Assembly: GCA_048498135.1 (NCBI GenBank)
Contig: JBEHYO010000044.1
Location: 1-28,278 of the forward strand
Length of the DNA: 28,278 bases
Source of the DNA: Dokdonella_A sp937902695
Lineage (GTDB): Bacteria; Pseudomonadota; Gammaproteobacteria; Xanthomonadales; Rhodanobacteraceae
Reading direction: 5' to 3'
How positions within the stretch are numbered: position 1 is the stretch's first letter; each line of letters starts with the position of its first letter. Below, piece after piece: positions 1 to 7,416 of the stretch. Both the position numbers and the translations under genes were made by a program. A model generated the notes under the pieces. It worked only from the letters and a program-made list of their open reading frames with translations. It was not told where the DNA came from and searched no databases.

Positions 1-339
1 GAAGCCGATGACGCCGAATGCGAGCGTCGTCAGCAGCACGAGCCAGACGTAGCGGTTGCGAAGATCGGCCCAGAGCAGCGTCGCCGCGACGATCGAGCCC
101 AGGATCAGCGCGCCGCCCATCGTCGGCGTGCCGGCCTTGGTCAGGTGCGACTGCGGACCATCGGTGCGGATGACCTGGCCCGCCTTGACCTCGGCGAGCT
201 TCCTGATGATCGCGGGTCCCGCGAGCAGCGAGACCGCGAGCGCGGTCAGCGTCGACATGATCGTGCGGAACGTCAGGTACTGGAAGAGATGAAATCCGCT
301 GACGTAACCCTTCAGCAGATCGGCGAGCTCAAGCAGCAT
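1..339 (-). CDS. mraY: Phospho-N-acetylmuramoyl-pentapeptide transferase, N-terminal part (cut by window edge)
   Basis: MraY transfers phospho-MurNAc-pentapeptide from UDP to undecaprenyl phosphate at the inner membrane, giving lipid I. The visible 113 residues start MLLELADLLKGYVSGFHLFQ and continue through a first membrane segment (about residues 25-45). The family signature follows: IRTDGPQSH, then AGTPTMGGALIL near residues 69-80, then further hydrophobic segments. The family is about 360 residues long, so roughly the N-terminal third is present. The ATG at 337-339 overlaps the end of murF by 11 nt, so translation is probably coupled. This is the last dcw gene visible. Identity rests on the TPTMGG motif, the membrane pattern and its place after murF. 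Confidence 0.95.
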   Translation of the reverse strand, partial: MLLELADLLKGYVSGFHLFQYLTFRTIMSTLTALAVSLLAGPAIIRKLAEVKAGQVIRTDGPQSHLTKAGTPTMGGALILGSIVAATLLWADLRNRYVWLVLLTTLAFGVIGF

Positions 340-1684
340 GGCGCTCGCCTCCGTTGCCGTCGTCGATGAGCGCGCTGACGACGCGATCCATCGCGGACGA
401 ACGCGATCCCTTGATCAGTGCCGTCACGCCCGCGCGCAGTTCGCTGCGCAGCGCGGAAATCAGCGCGGCCTGGTCGTCGTGATGCGTCGCGCAGGAGCCG
501 AACGCATCGATCGCCGCGCGGCTCAGGCGCCCGACCGCGTGCAGGTGCTGGATGCCGCTCGCCTTGGCGAGCGCGCCGATGTGCGCGTGCAGCCGCTCGG
601 CGTCGGCGCCGAGCTCGGCCATGTCGCCCATGACGAGGATGGTCTGGCCGGGCTCGTTCGCGAGCGTCGCGATCGCCGCGGCGAACGAGCCGGGGTTCGC
701 GTTGTAGCTGTCGTCGATCAGCACGGCGCCCGATGCGTGCTTGCGACGCGCGAGACGTCCCGCAACCGCGGGCGCGGCTTCGAGCCCGGCGCGGATCGTC
801 GCGAGCGGCACGTCGAGCGCGAACGCGATCGACGCCGCCGCGAGCGCGTTCATGACGTTGTGGCGACCGGGCTGGCCGAGCGTGACCGGCGTCGTGCCTG
901 CCGGCGTCTTCAGCGTGAAGCCGTTGCGCACGTCGAGCTCCGCGGTGACGTCGGCCCTGGCTTCGAGCCCGAAGCGCACGATGCGGCGCGGCGACGCGAG
1001 CTCGGCGAAATAACCCGCATACGCGTCGTCCGCGTTGATGATCGCCGTGCCGTCCGGCGGCAGCCACGCATAGATCGCGCCTTTCGTCTCGGCGACGCCG
1101 CGCTCGCTGCCGAGCCGTTCGAGATGCGCCGGCGCGACGTTGTTGACGAGCCCGATGTCGGGCCGCGCGATGCGCGCGAGATAGGCGATGTCGCCGGGCT
1201 TGCCGGCGCCCATCTCGATGACGGCGTACTGCGTCGACTCCGGCATCGAGAGCAGCGTCAGCGGCACGCCGATCTCGTTGTTGAGATTGCCGGCGTTGAC
1301 GTGCGTGCGGCCATGGCGCGTCAGGATCGCGGCGGTCAGCGTCTTCACGGTGGTCTTGCCGTTCGAGCCGGTGATGCCGACGACGCGCGCGTCGCGCCCG
1401 GCGCGCACGGTGCGCGCAAGCTCGCCGAGCGCGAGCAGCGAATCGGTGACGACGATCTGCGGCACGTGCGCATCGACTTCGCGCTCGACGAGCGCGGCCG
1501 TCGCGCCGCGATCGTGCGCGGTGACGACGAAATCGTGCGCGTCGTAGCGCTCGCCCTTCAGCGCGACGAACAGCGCCTTGGGCGTGATCGTTCGCGTGTC
1601 GGTCGAAACGCCCTCGATCGTCACGTCGCTGCCGACGAGCCGGCCGCCGACCGATTGCGCGATGTCGGACAGCGAAAGCTTCAT
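329..1684 (-). CDS. murF: UDP-N-acetylmuramoyl-tripeptide--D-alanyl-D-alanine ligase
   Basis: MurF is the cytoplasmic ATP-dependent ligase that adds D-Ala-D-Ala to UDP-MurNAc-tripeptide, the last soluble precursor step. The product is 451 residues, normal for the family. It has an N-terminal substrate domain (about 1-95, with GVSTDTRTITPKALFVAL), the Mur-ligase P-loop GSNGKT at residues 106-111, a central ATPase domain with NNVAPAHLERLGS, and a C-terminal domain with LIDDSYNANPGSF and VMGDMAELG. The ATG overlaps the murE stop as ATGA, and its own stop lies inside the start of mraY. The open frame continues upstream through murE on paper, but family alignment places the start at MKLSLSDIAQ. 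Confidence 0.97.
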   Translation of the reverse strand: MKLSLSDIAQSVGGRLVGSDVTIEGVSTDTRTITPKALFVALKGERYDAHDFVVTAHDRGATAALVEREVDAHVPQIVVTDSLLALGELARTVRAGRDARVVGITGSNGKTTVKTLTAAILTRHGRTHVNAGNLNNEIGVPLTLLSMPESTQYAVIEMGAGKPGDIAYLARIARPDIGLVNNVAPAHLERLGSERGVAETKGAIYAWLPPDGTAIINADDAYAGYFAELASPRRIVRFGLEARADVTAELDVRNGFTLKTPAGTTPVTLGQPGRHNVMNALAAASIAFALDVPLATIRAGLEAAPAVAGRLARRKHASGAVLIDDSYNANPGSFAAAIATLANEPGQTILVMGDMAELGADAERLHAHIGALAKASGIQHLHAVGRLSRAAIDAFGSCATHHDDQAALISALRSELRAGVTALIKGSRSSAMDRVVSALIDDGNGGERHAA

Positions 1685-3207
1685 GCCATCGCTCCGAGCA
1701 CGTCGCGCGCGACCGCGAGGTCGTCGAACGGATGGCGAATGCCGGCGATCTCCTGGTACGGCTCGTGGCCCTTGCCGGCGATCAGCACGATGTCGCCGGC
1801 ATGCGCGGCGTGGATCGCGAGCGCGATCGCCTTGCGCCGGTCGCGCTCGACGGTGACGCGCTCGGGGTTGTCGAAGCCGGAGACGATCTCGCCGACGATG
1901 GCGTTGCCGTCCTCGCCGCGCGGGTTGTCGTCGGTGACGATGACGAGGTCGGCGAGCGCCTCGGCGATGCGGCCCATCTCCGGGCGCTTGCCGGCGTCGC
2001 GCTCGCCGCCGCAGCCGAACACGCAGATCAGCGTGCCGTGCGCGTGCGCGCGCAGGCTGGTCAGCGCCTGCTCGAGCGCGTCGGGCGTGTGCGCGTAATC
2101 GACGACGACGAGCGGGAGATCGTCGTTGCCGCCGAGCCTGTTCATGCGGCCGCTGACGGGCTCGAGATGAGCGAGCGCGTCGCGGATCGCGTCGAACGAG
2201 AAGCCGAGATGCCCCAGGCACGCCGCGACCGCGAGCAGGTTCGAGACATTGAAGCGGCCGAGGAGGCGCGTCGCGACATCGCCCTCGCCCCACGGCGTTT
2301 TCAGGTGAAAGTCGACGCCCGATGTGCCGGTCGCGATCGCACTCGCGACGACGTCGGCGTCGTCGCGCTCGATGCCGTAGCGAATGACGGCGAGGTTCGC
2401 GCGCGCACGCATCGCGAGGGCGCGACCGAACGGATCGTCGACGTTGATGATCGCGGCATCGAGGCCGGGCCACGCGAAGAGACGCTCCTTCGCAGCGCCG
2501 TAGGCCTGCATCGTGCCGTGGTAGTCGAGGTGATCGCGCGTCAGGTTGGTGAATACCGCGAGATCGAACGCGACCGCGTTGACGCGGCCCTGGTCGAGCG
2601 CGTGCGAGGAGACTTCCATCGCGACATGCGTCGCGCCCCTGTCGCGGAACGTCGCGAGAAGGCCCTGCACCGCGATCGCATCGGGCGTCGTGCGCGCGCC
2701 GGCGACGACTTCGCCGGCGAGGCCGGCGCCGAGCGTGCCGATCGTCGCGACGGCATGGCCGGCGCGATGCAGCGCTTGTGCGAGCAGGTGCACCGTCGAT
2801 GTCTTGCCATTGGTGCCGGTGACGCCGATGACGGTCATCGCCGCGGACGGATCGTCGAAGAAGCGCGACGCGATCGACCCGAGCTTCTCGCCGAGCGCGT
2901 CGACCCAGACCGTCGGGCCGCCTGCGGGCTCGCGCTTGCGAAGCTCGATCTCCTGATGCAAAACGGCGGGCGCGGACGCTGCAGCTACTTCGGGCCTCTC
3001 GGCTAGAATCGCCACAGCGCCACGCGCCAACGCCATCGGGGCAAACGTAATGCCGTGCTGACGCGCTCCTTCGAGCGCGACGAATGCGTCGCCCGCGCGC
3101 ACGTCGCGCGAGTCGATCGCAAGGCCGTGCACGACGATGCCGCCTGCTGCGCCGGCGTTGGCGTAGCCGGCGACGAGCGCGGCAAGATCCATCGAACGGG
3201 GCTTCAT
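1681..3207 (-). CDS. murE: UDP-N-acetylmuramoyl-L-alanyl-D-glutamate--2,6-diaminopimelate ligase
   Basis: MurE adds the third stem-peptide residue in the cytoplasm. The 508-residue product carries the Mur P-loop GTNGKT at 131-136, the TRDHLDYHG segment near 223-231, and DNPR at 427-430. In this family DNPR marks meso-diaminopimelate rather than lysine specificity, as expected for a Gram-negative cell wall. The start MKPRSMDLAAL is set by an ATGA overlap with the end of ftsI. An internal ATG five codons later (MDLAAL) is a possible alternative. Its own stop overlaps the murF start as ATGA. All three domains are intact. Confidence 0.97.
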   Translation of the reverse strand: MKPRSMDLAALVAGYANAGAAGGIVVHGLAIDSRDVRAGDAFVALEGARQHGITFAPMALARGAVAILAERPEVAAASAPAVLHQEIELRKREPAGGPTVWVDALGEKLGSIASRFFDDPSAAMTVIGVTGTNGKTSTVHLLAQALHRAGHAVATIGTLGAGLAGEVVAGARTTPDAIAVQGLLATFRDRGATHVAMEVSSHALDQGRVNAVAFDLAVFTNLTRDHLDYHGTMQAYGAAKERLFAWPGLDAAIINVDDPFGRALAMRARANLAVIRYGIERDDADVVASAIATGTSGVDFHLKTPWGEGDVATRLLGRFNVSNLLAVAACLGHLGFSFDAIRDALAHLEPVSGRMNRLGGNDDLPLVVVDYAHTPDALEQALTSLRAHAHGTLICVFGCGGERDAGKRPEMGRIAEALADLVIVTDDNPRGEDGNAIVGEIVSGFDNPERVTVERDRRKAIALAIHAAHAGDIVLIAGKGHEPYQEIAGIRHPFDDLAVARDVLGAMA

Positions 3208-4976
3208 GGCGGCACACCTTCGGCGTAGTTCGACATCTCGAGGTTTTCCTCGGCAGAGGCCGGAACTTTCGCGTCTAGGGTGGGCGCGCCTTGGGGCGAA
3301 CCTGTGTACCAATTCTTGACGTTGTCGGGCGGCACGTCGAGCAGGCGCAGCGCGCCGTCCATGACCTTGCTGAACACCGGCGCCGAGACCAGGCCGCCGT
3401 AGTACGCGCCCTGCGGATCGTGGATCACGACGACGCCGACGAGCCGCGGATTCGACGCCGGCACCATGCCGACGAAGAGCGAAATGTGGCGGTTGTCGTA
3501 GCCGCCGCCCGATGCGGCGCGCGACGTGCCGGTCTTGCCGGCGACGCGGTAGTTCGTGATCGCGGCCTTGAGGCCCGAGCCTTCGGGCGTCACCACCGTC
3601 TCGAGCATCTTGCGGATGTTCGCGGCGATTTCGGGATCGATGACGGCGGTATCGGGATTCTGCGCGCCCTTGACGAACGTCGGCGAGCGCAGGCGGCCGT
3701 TGTTGGCGATCGCCGTGTATGCGTTGGCGAGCTGCAGCGGCGTCACGTTGAGGCCGTAGCCGTACGCGATCGTCGCCTGCTCGACCGGGCCCCAGCTTTT
3801 TGCCAAAGGCAGGAGGCCCGGCGATTCGCCCGGGAAACCGGAACCCGTGACTTCGCCGAAGCCGAAGCGGTGGTCGACGTCGTACATGTGATCGCGCGTC
3901 AGCGTGAGGCCGATCTTCGCCGCGCCGACGTTCGACGAGTGCGTGATCACGCCGGTCACGTCGAGCATGCCCTTGTTGTGCACGTCGCGGATGACGCGGC
4001 CGTCGGCGAGCGTGAACGTGCCCGGTGTCGTGTCGACCGGCGTGTGCGGCTTCCACTTGCCGCTTTCGAGCGCGGCCGAGATCGTGAACGCCTTGATCGT
4101 GGAGCCCGGCTCGACGACGTCGGTCACCGCGCGGTTGCGGCGGAACGACGGATCGGCGCCGTTGCGCGCGTTCGGGTTGAACGACGGCGCATTGACCATC
4201 GCGAGCACCTCGCCGGTCGGCACGTCGATGATGACCATCGAGCCCGACGTGGCGTGGTGCTCCTGGAGGCCGGCGAGCAGCTCGCGATAGGCGAGATATT
4301 GGATGCGGCGATCGATCGAAAGGGTGAGGTCGCGGCCGGGCTGCGCTTCGCGGAGCAGCTCGACGTTCTCGACGACCTGCCCGTGCAGGTCGCGGATCAC
4401 GCGCTTCATGCCGGGCTTGCCCGCGAGCCAGTCGTCGAACGCGAGCTCCAGGCCCTCCTGGCCGCGATCGTCGATGTTCGTGAAGCCGAGCACGTGCGCC
4501 ATGATTTCGCCGCTCGGGTAGTAGCGGCGGAACTCGCGCTCGCTCGCGACGCCCGGAATGCCGAGATCGACGATCGCCTTGGCGTCGTCCGGGTTCAGGT
4601 GGCGCTTCAAGTAGACGAACTCCTTGTCCGAGCGCTGCACGAGCTTCTGCTTGAGGTCTTCCTCGTCGAGGCCGAGCGCTTTGGCAAGCTCGGGCAGGCG
4701 ATCGGACGCGCTCAGCACGTCGGTCGGATTCGCCCAGATCGATTCGACCGGCGTCGACACCGCGAGCGGCTCGCCGTTGCGGTCGAAGATCGTGCCGCGC
4801 GAAACCGCGATCGGGATGTCGCGCAGATAGCGCTGGTCGCCCTGCTCCTGGTAGAAATCCTTGCGCACGACCTGCAGGTCCACCGCGCGCACGATCAGCG
4901 CGCTCGACGAAAGCGCCAGCACCATCGCGACGATGTAGAGCCGCGCGCGCACGTTGGCCGGCTTCGCGCGCCTCAT
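3204..4976 (-). CDS. ftsI: Septal peptidoglycan transpeptidase PBP3 (FtsI)
   Basis: FtsI is the class B penicillin-binding protein that cross-links septal peptidoglycan with FtsW in the divisome. The 590-residue product has a short basic cytoplasmic tail, one membrane anchor (about residues 13-35), and the pedestal region with SRGTIFDRNGEPLAVS (59-74). The catalytic motifs are all present: SxxK as S292-T-I-K295, SxN at S347-S-N349 and KTG at 481-483. It lies between ftsL and murE with ATGA overlaps on both sides. The ~45-residue C-terminal tail after the transpeptidase domain is low in recognisable motifs. Start MRRAKPANVRAR is chosen from the overlap and the short N-terminal tail typical of PBP3. 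Confidence 0.97.
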   Translation of the reverse strand: MRRAKPANVRARLYIVAMVLALSSSALIVRAVDLQVVRKDFYQEQGDQRYLRDIPIAVSRGTIFDRNGEPLAVSTPVESIWANPTDVLSASDRLPELAKALGLDEEDLKQKLVQRSDKEFVYLKRHLNPDDAKAIVDLGIPGVASEREFRRYYPSGEIMAHVLGFTNIDDRGQEGLELAFDDWLAGKPGMKRVIRDLHGQVVENVELLREAQPGRDLTLSIDRRIQYLAYRELLAGLQEHHATSGSMVIIDVPTGEVLAMVNAPSFNPNARNGADPSFRRNRAVTDVVEPGSTIKAFTISAALESGKWKPHTPVDTTPGTFTLADGRVIRDVHNKGMLDVTGVITHSSNVGAAKIGLTLTRDHMYDVDHRFGFGEVTGSGFPGESPGLLPLAKSWGPVEQATIAYGYGLNVTPLQLANAYTAIANNGRLRSPTFVKGAQNPDTAVIDPEIAANIRKMLETVVTPEGSGLKAAITNYRVAGKTGTSRAASGGGYDNRHISLFVGMVPASNPRLVGVVVIHDPQGAYYGGLVSAPVFSKVMDGALRLLDVPPDNVKNWYTGSPQGAPTLDAKVPASAEENLEMSNYAEGVPP

Positions 4977-5245
4977 CGACGCACCACCACGACATCCGGC
5001 GGATTCGGCGAGACCATGCCGAGGCGGCCGCGCGCGATCTGCTCGATGCGGTTGTTCTCGGCCCAGGTCGCCTGCTCGAGCTCGAGGCGACCGAACTCGA
5101 AGTTGAGATCGTCGCGCTCGTTGCCGAGGCGGGTCAGCTCGACGAACTGCTCGCGGCTCTGCTGGATCGAATAGACGACGCCGATCGCGCTCGCGACGAC
5201 GGCGCCGAGCAGGATCAGCATGGCGATGACGACGCGCAGGCTCAT
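4973..5245 (-). CDS. ftsL: Cell division protein FtsL
   Basis: FtsL is a small bitopic divisome protein that works with FtsB and FtsQ to activate FtsWI. The product is 90 residues: a very short N-terminus, one membrane segment (about residues 4-26) and a periplasmic coiled-coil-like stretch (about 28-70, rich in Q, E, R and L). A GRLGMVSPNPPDVV segment follows near the C-terminus, matching the usual FtsL ending (RLGM.PP). Sequence conservation in this family is weak, so position between rsmH and ftsI, size and topology carry much of the call. Both ends overlap neighbours as ATGA. Confidence 0.93.
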   Translation of the reverse strand: MSLRVVIAMLILLGAVVASAIGVVYSIQQSREQFVELTRLGNERDDLNFEFGRLELEQATWAENNRIEQIARGRLGMVSPNPPDVVVVRR

Positions 5246-6195
5246 GCGCTGGCCCCGTCAGCACGTCGCTCCGCGACGCGAAGAACCGCGCTGCGCGCCC
5301 GCGGGTTCGCTTCGACTTCGGATTCGCTCGCGAAAACCGCCTTGCCGACCGCGACCAGCGGCGACAGCGCGGCTGCGGGCTGCGGCAGCCCGCGGCGAAC
5401 ACGCGGCGCCGGCTCGCCGCGGATGAACTGCTTGACGGCGCGATCCTCGAGCGAGTGGAAGCTGATGACCGCGAGGCGTCCGCCGGCCTTGAGGCGCGAT
5501 GTCGCCGCTTCGAGTCCGCGCTCGAGCTGGCCGAGCTCGTCGTTGATGAAGATGCGCAGTGCCTGGAACGTCCGCGTCGCCGGATGCTTGTTGCGCTCGC
5601 GATGGCCGATGGTCCTGGCGACGAGGTCGGCGAGCTGGCGGGTCGTTTTCAGAGGGGCCGCCGCCCTCGCCGTCACGATGGCGCGCGCGATGCGTCGGCT
5701 CATCCTCTCCTCGCCCCACTGCCACAGCACATCGGCTATCTCCGCCTCGCCGGCCCCGGCCAGCCAGTCCGACGCGCTTGCACCTCGCGTCGGATCCATC
5801 CGCATGTCGAGCGGTCCGTCGGCCATGAAGCTGAACCCGCGCGAGGGCTCGTCCAGCTGCGGCGACGAAACGCCGAGATCGAACAGCACGCCGTCCAGGC
5901 CGCTTTTCGTCTCCTCCCAGTCTGAAAGTTCGGCGAAGCTCGCGTGCCGGATGGCGACGCGCGGGTCCTGGCCGAGCTCCCTCTCCGCATCCGCGATCGC
6001 ATCCGGATCGCGGTCCATCACCAGGAGGCGGCCTTTCGGGCCAAGCCTCGCCAGCACTGCGCGCGCGTGTCCGCCGCGCCCGTAGGTTCCGTCGAGATAG
6101 ACTCCCTCCGACACCACGCGAAGCCCCTCCAAGGTCTCCGCCAGCAACACCGGCACGTGCGACCGCGCCGTCTCCTCGTTCGTGTTGCGCCGCAT
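5242..6195 (-). CDS. rsmH: 16S rRNA (cytosine-1402-N4)-methyltransferase RsmH
   Basis: RsmH (MraW) methylates N4 of C1402 in 16S rRNA at the decoding centre. The 317-residue product begins MRRNTNEETARSHVPVLLAE. It shows the SAM-binding motif DGTYGRGGH (35-43), DLGVSSPQLDE, the family stretch RGFSFMADGPLDMRMD and the C-terminal VISFHSLEDRAVK. The ATG shares one base with the mraZ stop (TGATG), so reinitiation is likely. Longer in-frame starts exist inside mraZ but add residues not seen in the family. RsmI, which modifies the ribose of the same nucleotide, is encoded at 9852-10676. Confidence 0.97.
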   Translation of the reverse strand: MRRNTNEETARSHVPVLLAETLEGLRVVSEGVYLDGTYGRGGHARAVLARLGPKGRLLVMDRDPDAIADAERELGQDPRVAIRHASFAELSDWEETKSGLDGVLFDLGVSSPQLDEPSRGFSFMADGPLDMRMDPTRGASASDWLAGAGEAEIADVLWQWGEERMSRRIARAIVTARAAAPLKTTRQLADLVARTIGHRERNKHPATRTFQALRIFINDELGQLERGLEAATSRLKAGGRLAVISFHSLEDRAVKQFIRGEPAPRVRRGLPQPAAALSPLVAVGKAVFASESEVEANPRARSAVLRVAERRADGASA

Positions 6196-6638
6196 CACAA
6201 CTTGAGCTCGAGCATGTCCTCCGTGATCTCGGCCTCGCCGATCGTTTGACGGATCTTCGCGAGGTGGGCCTGCTCGCCCCAAAGCTCGAACTTGTTACCC
6301 ATGCCCAATAAAACCGCGCGCTTCTCGATGCCCGCCGCTGCGCGCTGGCTGGCTGGCAAAAGGATTCGACCGTTGCCGTCGGGCTCGACATGCGCCGCGG
6401 CACCGACCAGCTTCATCTGCAGGCTCCGGTGCACCGACTTGACGCTCGGCAACGCCGTAACCTCGTCGCGTACCCGCTCCCATTCCTTTTCGGGGAAGAT
6501 CCAGAGCGAGCCGTGCTCGAACGGGTTGTAGGTCACCACCAGGCGATTACCGCCCTTGGCCACGAGCTCCCGATGGGCGGCCGGAATGGCGATCCGTCCC
6601 TTGTCGTCGAGCGTGATTGCGGTTTCGCCCTGGAACAT
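6195..6638 (-). CDS. mraZ: Transcriptional regulator MraZ
   Basis: MraZ is a nucleoid-associated DNA-binding protein that represses its own dcw promoter in E. coli. The 147-residue product has the two AbrB-like repeats with DxxxR signatures: DDKGRIAIP near residues 11-19 and DGNGRILLP in the second half. The ATG at 6636-6638 gives MFQGETAITLDDKGR, the usual family start. An upstream in-frame GTG at 6663-6665 would add nine residues encoded by the operator repeats themselves and is judged less likely. No purine-rich Shine-Dalgarno is seen; the leader before the ATG consists of the MraZ boxes. Confidence 0.96.
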   Translation of the reverse strand: MFQGETAITLDDKGRIAIPAAHRELVAKGGNRLVVTYNPFEHGSLWIFPEKEWERVRDEVTALPSVKSVHRSLQMKLVGAAAHVEPDGNGRILLPASQRAAAGIEKRAVLLGMGNKFELWGEQAHLAKIRQTIGEAEITEDMLELKL

Positions 6639-6640
6639 GA

Positions 6641-6675
6641 CCCACGAAAAACCACGAAAACCCACTTGCGCCCAC
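6641..6675 (-). promoter_or_regulatory. MraZ operator: four 10-bp-spaced GTGGG boxes
   Basis: On the minus strand four boxes begin exactly 10 bp apart: GTGGG (6671-6675), GTGGG (6661-6665), GTGGT (6651-6655) and GTGGG (6641-6645), each separated by 5 nt. This is the arrangement known for E. coli MraZ, TGGGN direct repeats with 5-nt spacers. The upstream box overlaps the last two bases of the -10 element and the others fill the leader up to 2 nt before the ATG. The inference is autorepression by blocking RNA polymerase. Confidence 0.9.
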
Positions 6676-6702
6676 CTTAGGGCGCAACTATCGGGGTGTC
6701 AA
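6674..6702 (-). promoter_or_regulatory. Sigma70-type promoter of the dcw cluster
   Basis: On the minus strand a perfect -35 TTGACA (6697-6702) is followed, after exactly 17 bp, by TAAGGT (6674-6679) as -10. The first T, the second A and the last T of the -10 consensus are kept. The predicted transcription start is near 6667, giving a leader of about 29 nt. The overlap with the first MraZ box supports the assignment. Confidence 0.8.
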
Positions 6703-6951
6703 GGAAAATTCCGGGATAGAACCCGCCTTGCGGCACAGTTTTCGACGGGTCAAACAGGGTCGGGATCGCGTCTGGTCAAAGTCTGACCAGGCCGGCTTCC
6801 TGCCGCCGGCGACCTGTGTAGCGGAGTTCGGCGTGGAAACGAAGGCGCGTCGGGGGACGTTTGCGGCACGGAGGCCGGAAGGAGCCGGTTTGCGTTGCTC
6901 GTTCTACAATGTACAAAACGTGTAAAAGATAGGAATATATTAACTATACAA
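6703..6951. other. Intergenic region upstream of mraZ, no gene recognised
   Basis: This stretch between the mraZ promoter and the frameshifted gene holds no credible coding sequence; the short frames in it have no family features. It contains a 19-bp palindrome (6772-6790) and a GCCGGC inverted repeat with an 8-nt spacer just after it (about 6793-6812). From about 6902 to 6953 it is strikingly AT-rich compared with the rest of the window. No clear promoter pair was recognised in the AT-rich part. Confidence 0.6.
6772..6790. promoter_or_regulatory. 19-bp palindrome upstream of the dcw promoter
   Basis: A perfect inverted repeat with 7-bp arms, CTGGTCA and TGACCAG, around a 5-nt spacer. It lies about 105-123 bp upstream of the predicted dcw transcription start. 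The geometry suits a dimeric regulator, but no known consensus was matched, so function is unassigned. Confidence 0.35.
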
Positions 6952-7324
6952 TCAGTTGCCGACATCCGGACACGGCTGCCCGTTGACGTCCCCGCAATCG
7001 AGCGTCGAGCGATGCGCGAACGCGCCTCCGTAGTTGCCGAGCACCCCGGGCTCTGCGTTCGCGTTGACGACGTTGTAAAATGACCATCGGCATGAGATAG
7101 ACGATCTTCTGCGGATTGCCGACGGTGAGCCCTTGCAGTGGCGGCGGCCCGAATTGTTGTCCTTCGTAGTAGGCCACGAAGTCATCAGCGGTCGGTGCGC
7201 CCGGCGCTGTCGTGAGTAGCACCGCGATGGGCTGATCGGGCTGCACGTCCTCAGCGGATGCTGCAAGGGGGACGAGCATGAAAGCCGATGCAAAGAAGAC
7301 GGCGACGCAACGACGCGCAGGCAT
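6952..7324 (-). pseudogene. Frameshifted small secreted protein with a C-terminal module shared with the 15156-16616 protein
   Basis: The ATG at 7322-7324 opens a frame with a clear signal peptide (residues 1-24, MPARRC... to AASA) and then about 55 residues of unknown type, reaching VYLMPMV. There the frame changes. The -1 neighbouring frame continues with FYNVVNANAEPGVLGNY and ends in a Cys pair before TGA at 6952-6954. This second part matches the C-terminus of the 486-residue protein at 15156-16616 (16 of 25 residues identical from YNV to RST/RAT). The join lies near 7076-7086, in a run of T on the coding strand. One extra base, or two missing, would explain it. Either it is a recent pseudogene or the base call there is wrong. 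Even repaired it would be about 123 residues, far shorter than its relative. Confidence 0.6.
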
Positions 7325-7330
7325 GTCTCG

Positions 7331-7356
7331 GCTCCATTGAGATGGCTCAATGGAGC
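7331..7356 (-). promoter_or_regulatory. Perfect hairpin covering the Shine-Dalgarno of the frameshifted gene
   Basis: An 11-bp perfect inverted repeat (GCTCCATTGAG / CTCAATGGAGC) with a 4-nt loop. Read on the minus strand, its 3' arm contains GGAG, 7 nt before the ATG at 7324, the best ribosome binding site for that gene. Folded RNA would hide it. It also lies about 60 nt beyond the stop of the upstream gene, but no U-run follows, so it is not a standard terminator. Confidence 0.55.
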
Positions 7357-7416
7357 GGTACGGAATCCGCTGTGCGTTCCCGCCACGCGTTTACGGCGAG
7401 ATGCGAAGTTGGGCGG

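Noticed and set aside
338..2098. Long plus-strand open frames over murF and murE (also 1732-3006 and 3291-5174)
   Set aside because: They are antisense to intact dcw genes, with Arg/Ala/Asp-rich low-complexity products typical of GC-rich shadow frames.
6952..7386. A 144-codon frame beginning upstream of the frameshifted gene
   Set aside because: Its first 100 residues have no signal peptide or family features and cross the hairpin. Only its last ~43 codons resemble a real protein, and those continue the other frame.
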